A DNA stretch of 64,000 bases from Campylobacter_A concisus_Y (GCF_902460415.1 NZ_CABPTY010000001.1:1-64000); one strand, 5' to 3'; positions 52,721 to 62,402 are shown, counted from the first letter of the stretch. Numbers and translations are program-made. The notes: a model not told the origin generated them from the sequence alone.

Positions 52721-53308
52721 ATGAAAATTTCTCAAATCGCAAACTCATATAATAGTTCAAGTATAAAAGAAAATGTAAAATCAGAAATTTCGCTTCATAA
52801 AGATGAAAAGAATATCTCTAAAAAAGAGTCTGAAATTACAAATTTAACAGCCAAAGACATTTCAAATGGCTACTTTTTGCAGTATCAAAAAGAGATCGTT
52901 AAAAGTAGTAGTTCAAATTTACTAGCCCAAAGCGGCTTAAGCTTTAATGCGCCTAAAAATTTATCAGAAATTTTATCAGGTCTTGATTTTGCAAGTATCG
53001 GTTATAACGGTAAATCCTTAAACGAGCTAAGTAGTGACGAGGCAAATGATCTTATTAGCGAGAATGGATTTTTTGGTATCGCAAATACGGCTGAGAGGAT
53101 AGCTAGCTTTGTGCTAAATGGTGCAGGTGATGATGTGGAAAAACTAAAAGCTGGCAGAGAAGGTGTGGCAAAGGGTTTTGAGGATGCGAAAAAAATTTGG
53201 GGAGGTGAGCTTCCTGAAATTTCTCAAAAGACTATTGAAAAGACCCTAGAGAGTCTTGATAAAAAGATCGCCGAGCTTGGCGGTAACGTTTTAAATGTTT
53301 CAGCTTAA
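52721..53308 (+). CDS. unknown protein, probably co-expressed with flagella
   Basis: 195 aa, no signal peptide or TM helix. A disordered, Ser/Lys-rich N-terminal half is followed by a conserved-looking C-terminal part containing IASFVLNGAGDDVEKLKAG and EGVAKGFEDAKKIWGGELPE, which I associate with a family sometimes labelled hydrogenase-4 component G or DUF5610. Nothing here supports a hydrogenase role. The upstream sigma-28-like promoter instead suggests the flagellar regulon, like the Fed proteins of C. jejuni. It ends in its own terminator, so it is monocistronic. Confidence 0.82.
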   Translation: MKISQIANSYNSSSIKENVKSEISLHKDEKNISKKESEITNLTAKDISNGYFLQYQKEIVKSSSSNLLAQSGLSFNAPKNLSEILSGLDFASIGYNGKSLNELSSDEANDLISENGFFGIANTAERIASFVLNGAGDDVEKLKAGREGVAKGFEDAKKIWGGELPEISQKTIEKTLESLDKKIAELGGNVLNVSA

Positions 53309-53309
53309 C

Positions 53310-53335
53310 TATCTTAGGCAGGCTCGCCTAAGATA
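53310..53335 (+). terminator. terminator after the 195-aa protein gene
   Basis: Perfect 10-bp stem TATCTTAGGC/GCCTAAGATA with loop AGGCTC, directly after the stop codon. Confidence 0.7.
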
Positions 53336-53440
53336 AATTTATATGATTTGCATATAAATTTAGATACGAGCCTTTAATTTCCCGCAAAATTTATTTAATC
53401 TTAAAAGTTATACTTCGCCGTTTTACACTAAGGAGAAGAG

Positions 53441-53878
53441 ATGAAAGCTAAAATTTTACTTCCACTGGCAACTGCTATCATGTTTTTGGGTTGCTCATTT
53501 TTTGAGGACAACCCACCAGTGCGAAAACAGCCAAGACAGGTCATGCAAAATACACCAGCAAAAAGCTCGATCAAAGGTTTTATAAAAGAGGTTACATATA
53601 AAGATTCAAAATACTGCTATGAAATAGTGGCGAGCGATACAAAAAATCACAAACTCAATAAAGCAAATTTTTGTGCAAATAGATACTATTATGATAAAGG
53701 TGACTTGGTCTATGCGACCTTTTATGCAGATAAACTTATAGATATGCTTCTTATAAAAGAGGGTGGCTCTAGTGGCTTATATAATGGTATAAAAAAGCCG
53801 CAAAATGAAGTGATTATTAAAAGAAAAAATGTAAAAACAAATATAGAAGTGCCAAAAGAGGAAAAAATTTCTTTTTAA
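53441..53878 (+). CDS. small lipoprotein of unknown function
   Basis: 145 aa with a lipoprotein signal (LATAIMFLGCSFF; lipobox Cys at about 18). The mature part has a Pro/Lys-rich linker, then a beta-rich domain with two further Cys (KYCYEI and NFCANR) that may form a disulfide. The tail is very basic. Family not recognised. Single gene with AAGGAG upstream. Confidence 0.82.
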   Translation: MKAKILLPLATAIMFLGCSFFEDNPPVRKQPRQVMQNTPAKSSIKGFIKEVTYKDSKYCYEIVASDTKNHKLNKANFCANRYYYDKGDLVYATFYADKLIDMLLIKEGGSSGLYNGIKKPQNEVIIKRKNVKTNIEVPKEEKISF

Positions 53879-53880
53879 TT

Positions 53881-53909
53881 ACCGTTGATTTACTGCTTGC
53901 TTATATAAT
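53881..53909 (+). promoter_or_regulatory. promoter of candidate small RNA
   Basis: TATAAT at 53904-53909, with ACCGTTGATTTACT exactly 23 bases upstream of it. The same layout precedes dps, with 11 of 14 positions identical in the upstream block. No gene start follows before a terminator. Confidence 0.5.
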
Positions 53910-53915
53910 TTCAAC

Positions 53916-53972
53916 AGCAATCAAAACTAGAACTCCTTTTAAGGGGCAAAGCAACAGCCCCTTTTTCTTTTT
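53916..53972 (+). ncRNA. candidate small RNA upstream of the porin gene
   Basis: About 57 bases between a good TATAAT box and a strong terminator, with no start codon plus ribosome site. The predicted RNA has a short unpaired 5' part (from about TTCAACAGCAATC) that could pair with mRNAs. It lies between the lipoprotein and porin genes. The hairpin could instead simply terminate the lipoprotein transcript, which weakens the call. Confidence 0.42.
53941..53972 (+). terminator. strong Rho-independent terminator
   Basis: AAGGGGC (53941-53947) and GCCCCTT (53957-53963) form a perfect stem with a 9-base loop, followed by a T-rich tail to 53972. Two more A-T pairs with the preceding TTTT are not needed. 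Confidence 0.85.
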
Positions 53973-54133
53973 ACTCATTTTAATTTTTATCCTTGGTTTG
54001 TTTAAAATTATCAATTTTTATCTATTTTTGATTAATTACGGTAAACGATCGGTAACTGAAATTAAAAATTTTAAGCTTCATGTTAAATTTTATTGATTAT
54101 AATCGTCAGCACAAAACCTTAAAAGGAGAAAAA

Positions 54134-55381
54134 ATGAAACTAACAAAAATTAGTTTAGCCGCTTTGGTTGCTTTAGGTGCATTTTCAAGCGTAGCAAGTG
54201 CTACTCCACTTGAAGAAGCTATAAAAAATGTAGATCTTTCAGGATTTGCAAGATATAGATATACTCATACTCATGAATACAAGAAGTCACAAGATAATGT
54301 TTCAAAAAAGAATGGAACTAACGATGGCGATGGTCATAACTTTAAAATGATCGCAAATTTTAAAGCTGCTATCGATGATAACTTCTTTGGAGTTATAGGT
54401 TTAAGATATAATGCTACTGATGGCTCAGGCGATAATGCAGGCGCAGGAACAGATAAAACTAATACAACTGATCCATTTAAAGTTCATCAGTTCTATCTTG
54501 GCTATAAAGCTGGCAACACTACTATAACAGCTGGTAAACAAGAGATCGGTTCATACTTTACTGATGATGCTATTGGTACCGGTGTAAGAGTAGTAAATGA
54601 AGATATCGAAGGTCTTACTCTAACAGCTTTAGCTTTTGATGCTATTGAAGGTGATGATACTGAAAGTGATGGTGATTTATATAAGGTAACCACCTATCTA
54701 AGTAGTTATGATGTCGGAAATCTATATGCAGCTGGTATCGCTGGCTCATATGATCCTATTAACTTCCAACTATGGTATGCTAGCCTAACAAATCTAGCTG
54801 ACCTACTTGCAGCTGATGTTTCAGCAAATTTTGCTATTAATGATGATATTAGCTTAGGTGGTAGAATCAACTACGTAAATAGCTCAGCTGATAAAGAAGC
54901 AAAAAAACATGTATATTCATCACATGGTGATAAATACAATGATGGTAACTTCTATGCTGGTGAACTTTCAGCTTCACTATTTGGTCTTGATTTATCTGCT
55001 GGTTATATAGGTTGGAAAGTTCAAGATAAGGGCGCAACATCATTTAGTTTTGAAGATCAGGGTTCTCTAATAGATGCTGGTGAAGATGTATTTGATTGGA
55101 CGCTTACAGAAGGTAAAGGTAACTTTTTCTATGCAACAAGTGCATATACATTTGATAAATTTACAGTTGGCTTGGATTATGTAAAAGGTAATATAAAAAC
55201 TGCAGGAGCAAATAATCAAGATACAAAAGAGAAAATAGAAGAATTTGTTCCAAGATTTGCTTACCAATACAACAAAAAGCTAACATTTAGCTCATTCTAT
55301 TCTTTCCAAACTCACAAATTACCTAGTGATGAGAAGACAAAAGAAGATAAATTCAGATTTGAGGCTAAATACTCATTCTAA
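54134..55381 (+). CDS. MOMP-like major outer membrane porin
   Basis: 415-aa beta-barrel porin. I chose ATG 54134 because AAAAGGAG is just upstream and because it gives a clean signal peptide (KLTKISLAALVALGAFSSVA, cleavage near ASA-TP). The mature start TPLEEAIKNVDLSGFARYRY and the final Phe (KYSF) are typical of Campylobacter MOMP/PorA. Alternating strands with long variable loops follow. An upstream in-frame start at 54080 would precede the ribosome site and is unlikely. A strong terminator follows. Confidence 0.92.
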   Translation: MKLTKISLAALVALGAFSSVASATPLEEAIKNVDLSGFARYRYTHTHEYKKSQDNVSKKNGTNDGDGHNFKMIANFKAAIDDNFFGVIGLRYNATDGSGDNAGAGTDKTNTTDPFKVHQFYLGYKAGNTTITAGKQEIGSYFTDDAIGTGVRVVNEDIEGLTLTALAFDAIEGDDTESDGDLYKVTTYLSSYDVGNLYAAGIAGSYDPINFQLWYASLTNLADLLAADVSANFAINDDISLGGRINYVNSSADKEAKKHVYSSHGDKYNDGNFYAGELSASLFGLDLSAGYIGWKVQDKGATSFSFEDQGSLIDAGEDVFDWTLTEGKGNFFYATSAYTFDKFTVGLDYVKGNIKTAGANNQDTKEKIEEFVPRFAYQYNKKLTFSSFYSFQTHKLPSDEKTKEDKFRFEAKYSF

Positions 55382-55410
55382 TCGTAGCTCATTAATCAAC
55401 TTATGATATA

Positions 55411-55445
55411 ATCCCGGGTCGGAGCAATCTGATCCGGGATTTTTA
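55411..55445 (+). terminator. terminator of the porin gene
   Basis: 10-bp stem ATCCCGGGTC/GATCCGGGAT (one G-U pair), loop GGAGCAATCT, then TTTTT. Strong, as expected after a highly expressed gene. Confidence 0.85.
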
Positions 55446-55473
55446 AATTTAGAGCAAAATTTCAAGGAAAGTT

Positions 55474-56031
55474 ATGAAAAGTATTAAAATTTCTTTTTTG
55501 GCGTGTTTTTTGGTGGCAAATGCCTTTGCAGCTTCACAAGTCTACTATATAGAAGCTCGTGGTGAGTTTGGTAAAGAACTTGCTGAAATGGCAAAAAAGC
55601 AGGCTAATGATAGAAATGAAAAAGTAAATGTCTATGTCGATGAAGATCCAAGACGTTATAAAGATAATAGAATTTTAAAATTAGGCGTTGATAGAAAGGG
55701 CAGATATAGTGTTTCTTTGGGTAAAGAGCTTTATGAAAAGCAATGTGCTAGCTGTCATGGTGAAAATGCTGATAAAAGACCATTTGGTTCAACGCCTCTA
55801 AAAAATATGGATGCTAAAGATATTGAAGATAGTATCATCTCTTATAGAAGTGACCCAAGTTTTGGCGGAAGCGGTAAAAATGTAATGCAAAACCAAGCTA
55901 AAATTCTCTCAAATAATGACCTTGGTGCGATTCTTGCCTATTTAAAAGGTAAAGATGCATTTACTGAACAAGACGCAAATGAAAACAAACCAGTCTCTAC
56001 TCAAACAAAGCAAGGCAGTTATTTAAGATAA
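55474..56031 (+). CDS. periplasmic monohaem cytochrome c
   Basis: 185 aa with a signal peptide (ISFLACFLVANAFAAS). An N-terminal region of about 75 residues without haem precedes a class I cytochrome c domain with CASCH at about 94 and a Met (NVMQNQAK) as likely sixth ligand. Partner enzymes are unknown. The CcsBA maturation gene follows 45 bases later, which suggests joint expression. Confidence 0.9.
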   Translation: MKSIKISFLACFLVANAFAASQVYYIEARGEFGKELAEMAKKQANDRNEKVNVYVDEDPRRYKDNRILKLGVDRKGRYSVSLGKELYEKQCASCHGENADKRPFGSTPLKNMDAKDIEDSIISYRSDPSFGGSGKNVMQNQAKILSNNDLGAILAYLKGKDAFTEQDANENKPVSTQTKQGSYLR

Positions 56032-56076
56032 GTTTCACTTTGATAGCTTTGTCATAATATAAATAAAAGGAAGCAG

Positions 56077-59000
56077 ATGTTAAATCCAAAATCATTATTT
56101 TTAAGTATGGGCTCAGCTATCATTCTGATGATAATCTTTGCCATAGCTAGTGGAGCCGCTACAATCATAGAAAGTAAAACTAGCACAGAAGCTGCATGGT
56201 ACTATGTTTATGGTGCCAGCTGGTTTGCACTTATTCAACTACTTCTTGGCATAAATTTGACCTATAATATCTTTAGATATAACTTAATCGATTCCAAAAA
56301 ACTCCCTTCGCTTATCTTTCACCTTGGTTTTATCGTTATCTTAATCGGTGCTGGAATAACAAGATACCTTGGCTTTGAGGCTGATATGCATATAAGAGAA
56401 AAAACTCAGTCAAATATCGTTACGACAAAAATATCCTATTTAAATTTAACCGCATTAAACGATAATGGAGAAGAGATAAACGCTGCTTTGCCACTAGGAA
56501 TTTCTGATGCAAAAAAAGGTTTTGATCTAAAGCTAAAAATAGCAGATAATGAAGCTAATTTAAAATTTAAAGAATTTGTGCCAAATGCAAGTTATAAGTT
56601 TGTGGATGATAAAAATGGGCAACCAGTAGTGGAATTTGTGGTTTCAAACGAGAGTGAAAGTGAAGAAATTTTCTTGTTAGAAGAAGAGGAAGCAAGGGTT
56701 GCAGATATTAGTTTTATCTTTAATGCTAAGCCAGACGAGAGCAAAAAATATGTACTTTTTAAATTAGTGGACGGAAATTTCACAGTTACTTCAAATACTA
56801 ATCTTTCAAAATTTACAATGAGTGATAGTTCAAAAACTGAGTTAAAAGCTGGTAGCGTAAATGAATTTGGCATGGGTAGTCTTTACACTATTTCAAATAT
56901 AAATTTTGCTCCAAGATTAGTTTCAGCTCATGCTTCAAGAAAGCTAGTTAGTACAAAAGATAGCGAATTTAACGCCTTGATAGCTGAATTAAATTATAAA
57001 GGCGAGAGTAAAGAGATGCATATTTTTTACAACCTAACAGAGCCTTCACGCTTAGCTGTGGCTGGACAAAAATTTAACGCTTCATGGGGTGCGCAGCAAG
57101 TTAAACTTCCGTTTAGCTTATACTTAAAAGACTTTGAGCTTAAAAGATATCCTGGCTCAAATTCGCCTATGAGTTACTCAAGTGAAGTTATTGTAAAAGA
57201 TGATACAAACATGTCGGGGCTTGACTATAAAATTTATATGAATCATGTGCTTGACTATGATGGTTATAGATTTTTCCAAAGTTCATACGATACAGATGAA
57301 AAAGGAACCATTCTCTCTGTCAATAAAGACCCAGGCAAGATACCAACTTATATCGGCTACTTTTTGCTTGGACTTGGCTTTGTGTTAAATGTTGTAAATC
57401 CTGGTAGTCGTTTTAGAAAGCTAGCTAAGTTAATCGATAGTGAATCAACAAAAGGCGGTAAAAAGGTTGTTGCTATCATTGCCATTATGCTTTTAAGTTT
57501 AAATTCTAGCTCGTTAAAGGCTGAAGACTTTTTGCCTAATATCAGCAAAGAGCACACACAAAAGCTTTCTAGGCTTATTGTGCAAAGCTCAGATGGTAGA
57601 ATGAAGCCATTTGACACTCTTAGCAAAGAAATTTTAAATAAAATACATAGAAGCGAGAATATAAATAGCCTAAACTCGAATCAAGCGATGCTTTCAATAA
57701 TGGTAACGCCTGATTTTTGGCGAAGTGAAAAAATTATCTCACTTGGACAAAGCAAGGAGCTAAAAAAAGAGCTTGGCATAGATGAGAATGCAAAATATGC
57801 AAGTTTTAATGATTTTTTTAGAGCCACAAAAGATGGTGGAAGTGAATATAAACTCACAAAATTTGCTGAAATTGCTAATCGTAAGCATCCTGGATCACGC
57901 AATACATTTGATAAAGATGTGATAAAGATTGACGAGAGATTGAACGTTTTTTATATGATATTTATTGGTGAAATTTTTAAAATTTTTCCAAAACAAGATG
58001 ACCCATCAAACTCTTGGTATTCGCCTGCTAGTGCAATGATGTACTTTCCGCCTAAAGAGGCTGATCTGGTCATTAATATGATGAGAGAGTATTTTGCAGC
58101 AGTTGATGCAGCAACAAAAGATAGTGATTGGAGCAAGGCTGATGCTGCACTTGATAAAATTTCAGCCTATCAGCAAAAGTACGGCTCTGCTGTAATGCCA
58201 AGTGAAGAAAAGATAAATATAGAAATTTTGTTTAATAAAATTCAAATTTTTGAGCGATTGATACCGGTTTATCTTTTGGCTGGCCTTGCACTTTTATTTT
58301 TTGTTTTTGTCAAAATGCTAGCTCCAAAGGTTCAGATAAATGGCATTGTAAGAGTTGTATATATTATAAATTTACTAGCTTTTCTTGCCCATACTGTTGG
58401 GCTTGGGCTTCGTTGGTACATTGCTGAGCATGCGCCTTGGAGTAACGCTTATGAATCGATGGTCTATATCGCTTGGGCTCTAGGATTTTCTGGTATCGTC
58501 TTTGCAAAACGTAGCCCTATCGCTCTTGCTCTTACGTCTATATTGGCTGGTGTTACATTATTTGTTGCACATCTTAGCTGGATGGATCCGCAGATCACTA
58601 CACTTGTGCCGGTGCTTCAAAGCTACTGGCTAACAATACATGTTTCTGTCATTACTGCAAGTTATGGATTTTTAGGGCTTTGCGCGTTACTTGGTGGCTT
58701 TACACTATTGCTTATCATTTTACAAAATAAGAAAAAGCCAAATCCAGAAATTTCTCGCAATATCCTCGAAGCTACTCGTATAAATGAGATGGCTATGATA
58801 CTAGGACTTAGCTTGCTTACTCTTGGAAATTTTCTAGGCGGTGTTTGGGCAAACGAGAGCTGGGGTAGATATTGGGGCTGGGATAGTAAGGAGACTTGGG
58901 CGCTAGTTTCGATACTTGTTTATGCCGCAGTTCTTCATATAAGATTTATTCCAAAGCTAAACAATCAATATGCGTTTGCAGTTGCTTCGTTCTTTGCTTA

Positions 59001-59172
59001 TTGGTCGATTATTATGACTTATTTTGGTGTAAATTTTTATTTAGCTGGCATGCACTCATATGCAGCAGGAGATCCATTACCAGTGCCTGATTTTGTCTGG
59101 ATTAGTATCGTGATAATGGTGCTTATGAGTGTTTTTGCATTTACAAAGCGATCACTTTGCTCAAGGCTTTAA
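56077..59172 (+). CDS. ccsBA: fused cytochrome c biogenesis protein CcsBA (system II)
   Basis: 1031 aa joining CcsB/ResB (residues about 1-480) and CcsA/ResC (about 500-1031). It exports haem and attaches it to CxxCH motifs. The tryptophan-rich haem-binding WWD segment is visible as WANESWGRYWGWDSKETWAL, flanked by His residues in TM helices (for instance in LAHTVGLGLRWY and LTIHVSV). The fusion is typical of Campylobacter, Helicobacter and Wolinella. It serves NapB and the other c-type cytochromes. Confidence 0.96.
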   Translation: MLNPKSLFLSMGSAIILMIIFAIASGAATIIESKTSTEAAWYYVYGASWFALIQLLLGINLTYNIFRYNLIDSKKLPSLIFHLGFIVILIGAGITRYLGFEADMHIREKTQSNIVTTKISYLNLTALNDNGEEINAALPLGISDAKKGFDLKLKIADNEANLKFKEFVPNASYKFVDDKNGQPVVEFVVSNESESEEIFLLEEEEARVADISFIFNAKPDESKKYVLFKLVDGNFTVTSNTNLSKFTMSDSSKTELKAGSVNEFGMGSLYTISNINFAPRLVSAHASRKLVSTKDSEFNALIAELNYKGESKEMHIFYNLTEPSRLAVAGQKFNASWGAQQVKLPFSLYLKDFELKRYPGSNSPMSYSSEVIVKDDTNMSGLDYKIYMNHVLDYDGYRFFQSSYDTDEKGTILSVNKDPGKIPTYIGYFLLGLGFVLNVVNPGSRFRKLAKLIDSESTKGGKKVVAIIAIMLLSLNSSSLKAEDFLPNISKEHTQKLSRLIVQSSDGRMKPFDTLSKEILNKIHRSENINSLNSNQAMLSIMVTPDFWRSEKIISLGQSKELKKELGIDENAKYASFNDFFRATKDGGSEYKLTKFAEIANRKHPGSRNTFDKDVIKIDERLNVFYMIFIGEIFKIFPKQDDPSNSWYSPASAMMYFPPKEADLVINMMREYFAAVDAATKDSDWSKADAALDKISAYQQKYGSAVMPSEEKINIEILFNKIQIFERLIPVYLLAGLALLFFVFVKMLAPKVQINGIVRVVYIINLLAFLAHTVGLGLRWYIAEHAPWSNAYESMVYIAWALGFSGIVFAKRSPIALALTSILAGVTLFVAHLSWMDPQITTLVPVLQSYWLTIHVSVITASYGFLGLCALLGGFTLLLIILQNKKKPNPEISRNILEATRINEMAMILGLSLLTLGNFLGGVWANESWGRYWGWDSKETWALVSILVYAAVLHIRFIPKLNNQYAFAVASFFAYWSIIMTYFGVNFYLAGMHSYAAGDPLPVPDFVWISIVIMVLMSVFAFTKRSLCSRL

Positions 59173-59604
59173 ATGCTAATAAAAGGTCTAATAGTTTTCT
59201 TTATTGTATTGCTATTAATTGCAATTTGTGTGTTAATCTATATACTTTTAAGAAATAGGGATTATAGCACCGAAACAAAGGAACTTGAATTAGAAAAAGA
59301 AGAGATAACGATCGAAAAGCTTGAAAAGCTTGCGGGTGATAATAGTTTAAGTAAAAACGAGCTTTTCGAACTTATTCAAATTTTTGTAGGAAATTTTAGT
59401 ATACCAGCTAAAAATAACCAAGTCATGCCAAAAGAGGCAAACAACTATATAAATTTCATAATTTTAATCTGTTCTCATAAAAATTCTGATGCAAAGCTCA
59501 TCAGTTTTTTAGACAAAGAAGCTAAAAATAAAAATCCAAGCTACATTGTCGAAATAGAAGAGAGTGAGAAAATTGGCATAGAAAATCGTAAAAATCGTAG
59601 ATAA
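59173..59604 (+). CDS. single-TM protein of unknown function
   Basis: 143 aa with an N-terminal TM helix (about 4-26), then an acidic helical region (ELELEKEEITIEKLEKLAGD) and a small helical domain. It starts immediately after the ccsBA stop with no spacer, suggesting coupling. Family not recognised. Confidence 0.78.
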   Translation: MLIKGLIVFFIVLLLIAICVLIYILLRNRDYSTETKELELEKEEITIEKLEKLAGDNSLSKNELFELIQIFVGNFSIPAKNNQVMPKEANNYINFIILICSHKNSDAKLISFLDKEAKNKNPSYIVEIEESEKIGIENRKNRR

Positions 59605-59656
59605 ATTTATTCAAAAAAGTGTAGTTAAAATATCTTAAAATTAAGTTTGGTATAAA

Positions 59657-60157
59657 ATGAGTTCTTATGATTTTGATTCTATGTACGTGATATTTCTTAT
59701 TTTCTTTTCAATCGTATTGCCTATATTTTTGATAATTCCTGCAGGTAGATATAATATAAAGGTTTATGCGAGTAAATTTGATCTAATTGGACTTCATATA
59801 ATTTTTCCAATTATTATATTGCCTGCTTTGGTAGGTACTTTTATTTTAGTTTGTAGCTTTTTAAATATTTCAGATTATACTGGTTTAAGCTTTGTTTTCT
59901 ATGCTTTTTTGATTCTAATGATATCCTACATAATTTATGGTTTTTATGTTTGTATCAGATATAACTACGGCTTTTTTCATTGTATCGTAGCGCTTTTCTT
60001 AAGATTTAATTATGTTACACCACTTATTTATCTGCTCTTTTTAGGCGGAAAAAACTACAAAGATGACAAAGAGATAACCTCTAAAAATATTAAAGATTTA
60101 AAATTTTTTGATCAGTTTAGATTTTCCATTTATAATTTAATTGCTAATAGAAACTAA
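59657..60157 (+). CDS. four-TM membrane protein of unknown function
   Basis: 166 aa with about four hydrophobic segments (10-27, 42-66, 74-97, 107-128) and a short charged tail. Rich in Phe, Ile and Tyr. It follows the preceding gene by 52 bases on the same strand. Family not recognised. Confidence 0.75.
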   Translation: MSSYDFDSMYVIFLIFFSIVLPIFLIIPAGRYNIKVYASKFDLIGLHIIFPIIILPALVGTFILVCSFLNISDYTGLSFVFYAFLILMISYIIYGFYVCIRYNYGFFHCIVALFLRFNYVTPLIYLLFLGGKNYKDDKEITSKNIKDLKFFDQFRFSIYNLIANRN

Positions 60158-60268
60158 AAGTATTTTAAGAACATTAAAGGTTTTGCAATTAGAGAAAACG
60201 CCAAAAAGCAAGAGAAATTTTTACATTTAGCTTTTGCTTAGTTTTTAAGTCTTTTTGTCTTTAAAATT

Positions 60269-62101
60269 TTAGTCCAAAGCAGGCTTTTGTTTTGTCTTAT
60301 CGTTTTTAAGTTTATCTTTTTTGGCTTCAAACTCAGCTATTACATTTGCATCAGGAAATAAATATCCATCCTCAACCATAAGATCAACTGCTTTTTTAAA
60401 CATAGGTAAGGCACTTTGAGCACCGAAGTAGTAGTAAGGTCTTTTAGGATCCCTTGCTAAAACGCCTATTGTGTAGCTATTGCCTCTTGTGTCATTTACA
60501 AAGCCAAAAAATGAGCCATTGTAGGTATTGCTGTATCCACCACTACCTGAAGCAATGTGTGCAGTTCCAGTCTTGCCACCTATCTCAAGCCCTGGCGTAA
60601 AGGCTTTTAGTCCAGTACCTTTCTCAACCGTTTTTATTAAAATTCTCTTCATTATCTTTGCGGTTTCTTGTGATATAACTTGAGCTGGCTCGGACTTTGG
60701 CAAATCGTATCTTTTTCCATTTCTCTCTAAGTAGGCAACCATGTGAGGAGTAACTTCAATGCCTTTATTATTAAATGTATTATAGGCTTTTAAAAGCTGC
60801 ATAAATGTAGCTTGCAAGCCGTATCCGTAGCTCACAGTCGCCTTATATGTTGATGAGTTTAGCTTTGTAACTGTTGGCATCATACCTACTTGCTCGTAAG
60901 GTAGATCTATACCAGTCTTTCTTGAAAAGCCAAAATTTAAAAGTCCTTGATAAATTTGTGGACCATTTAAACGTTCAACAAGTTGAATCATACCGATGTT
61001 TGAGCTATGTACGATTATATCTTCAGCGCTCATAAAAGGCTCTGGATGGGTGTCTTTGATTATCCTTTTGCCAAGTTGATATCGTCCATTATAGGTATTT
61101 ACAAGCTCGAATGGATTTACTTTCTTCTCTTGAAGTAAGATGGAAAATATAAATGGCTTAAAAACCGAGCCAACTTCATAAGCATATTCGCTAACGGTCG
61201 AATTTAGAGCGCTATAATCTTGCTTTCTTATGTTTGAAGGATCATATCTTGAGCTAGAAGCTAGGGCTAAAATTTCTCCATTTTTGCTATTCATTATGCA
61301 TATAACTAACTCTTTTGCATCTAAAAATTCACGCTTTTCATCTAAAATTTGCTCTAGTTTGGTTTGAAATTTAAGCGGTATAGAAAGCACCGCATTGTAG
61401 CCATCTACTCTTGTTGCTAAATTTGAGTCACTTGTTAAAATAATATTGTTTCCAATATCGCGAGGCCCTAAAATTTTTGCATTTTGTATCGGAGCTAAAT
61501 AATCTTCATAATATCTCTCAAGACCTTTTACGCCTTTACTTTTTGTAAGTGCGTCACTTTCAGTTTTGCTCACGTAGCCAATAGCTGGTGTGAGGGCATC
61601 TTTTGACATAAATTTACGATTTTGTCCGCTCTCCATTACTCTCATGCCCTGAAATGAAGCAAGGCCTGTTTTTGGATCAAGATATGAAACCAAAATGCTC
61701 TTGCGATTTAGCTTTCTTGAGAGCTCTTGAAGGTAGGTAGCGCCCTTTGCATCAATGCTATATGAGAGCGTAACGATACCTTTTGTGCCATTTATAATCT
61801 TTCTTACTTTATTTGGATCGTCGCCGCTGTAAAGCGAATATAGTTTGATAAACATCTCTTTTTTATTAGGATCGATGTTCCTAGTATCAAGCATCACTTT
61901 GTAGAGTTTTTGGCTTGAAGAGATACTAAAGCCATCTTTTGTGATTATATTGCCACGAATTGCTGTGTTTATATCGCTTGTTTGAAGTCTAGGAAGCTTT
62001 CGCTCTATACTTGCTCTATAAAATATGACAAGTACGAATATTGAAATTCCAAAAGTAATTAATAAAAAAAGTATGGTTATTTTTGATTTTCTGGAATTCA
62101 T
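60269..62101 (-). CDS. pbpB: class B penicillin-binding protein (FtsI/PBP2 family)
   Basis: Septal or elongation-type peptidoglycan transpeptidase, 610 aa from ATG 62101 (MNSRKSKITILF). One TM helix (about 8-28), a pedestal domain and the transpeptidase domain with SVFK (Ser312), SSN (about 366) and KTGT (Lys510). The frame also opens at GTG 62143, inside fliE, but neither start has a good ribosome site; ATG 62101 leaves seven bases after fliE. Same place, behind fliE, as I recall for C. jejuni pbpB. Confidence 0.93.
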   Translation of the reverse strand: MNSRKSKITILFLLITFGISIFVLVIFYRASIERKLPRLQTSDINTAIRGNIITKDGFSISSSQKLYKVMLDTRNIDPNKKEMFIKLYSLYSGDDPNKVRKIINGTKGIVTLSYSIDAKGATYLQELSRKLNRKSILVSYLDPKTGLASFQGMRVMESGQNRKFMSKDALTPAIGYVSKTESDALTKSKGVKGLERYYEDYLAPIQNAKILGPRDIGNNIILTSDSNLATRVDGYNAVLSIPLKFQTKLEQILDEKREFLDAKELVICIMNSKNGEILALASSSRYDPSNIRKQDYSALNSTVSEYAYEVGSVFKPFIFSILLQEKKVNPFELVNTYNGRYQLGKRIIKDTHPEPFMSAEDIIVHSSNIGMIQLVERLNGPQIYQGLLNFGFSRKTGIDLPYEQVGMMPTVTKLNSSTYKATVSYGYGLQATFMQLLKAYNTFNNKGIEVTPHMVAYLERNGKRYDLPKSEPAQVISQETAKIMKRILIKTVEKGTGLKAFTPGLEIGGKTGTAHIASGSGGYSNTYNGSFFGFVNDTRGNSYTIGVLARDPKRPYYYFGAQSALPMFKKAVDLMVEDGYLFPDANVIAEFEAKKDKLKNDKTKQKPALD

Positions 62102-62108
62102 TAATGAC

Positions 62109-62402
62109 TTAAATTTGTGTTCTAGAAATTTCTTTATAAGCACTTAGTGCTTTGTTACGAATTTCTAGCATAAGCTTCATGCTAGTCTCTGCTTTGCCTA
62201 TCGCAATAGCAGCTTGGTGCAGGTCTTTTACCTCGCCAGTCGCAAGATCGGCTATGGCTTTATCTGCGTTGATTTGCACTTTATTTAGCTCTTTTAAAGA
62301 GTCGTTTAGAGCATTTTCAAAGCCACCTTCTTCGCCTGCTTTCGCTATTTTATTTGAATTTTCATTTTTATTTATTTTGTCTAAATTTATACTATTTATC
62401 AT
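62109..62402 (-). CDS. fliE: flagellar hook-basal body protein FliE
   Basis: 97 aa, links the MS ring to the rod. The C-terminal part, including DLHQAAIAIGKAETSMKLML and EIRNKALSAYKEI, is the FliE signature. The start shares one base with the flgC stop. Confidence 0.96.
   Translation of the reverse strand: MINSINLDKINKNENSNKIAKAGEEGGFENALNDSLKELNKVQINADKAIADLATGEVKDLHQAAIAIGKAETSMKLMLEIRNKALSAYKEISRTQI

Noticed and set aside
54080..54133. Upstream start for the porin
   Set aside because: It would add 18 residues before an otherwise perfect signal peptide and ribosome site.
62102..62143. GTG start of pbpB inside fliE
   Set aside because: It adds 14 residues before the Met-Asn-Ser-Arg start with no ribosome site. 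Not excluded, but less likely.
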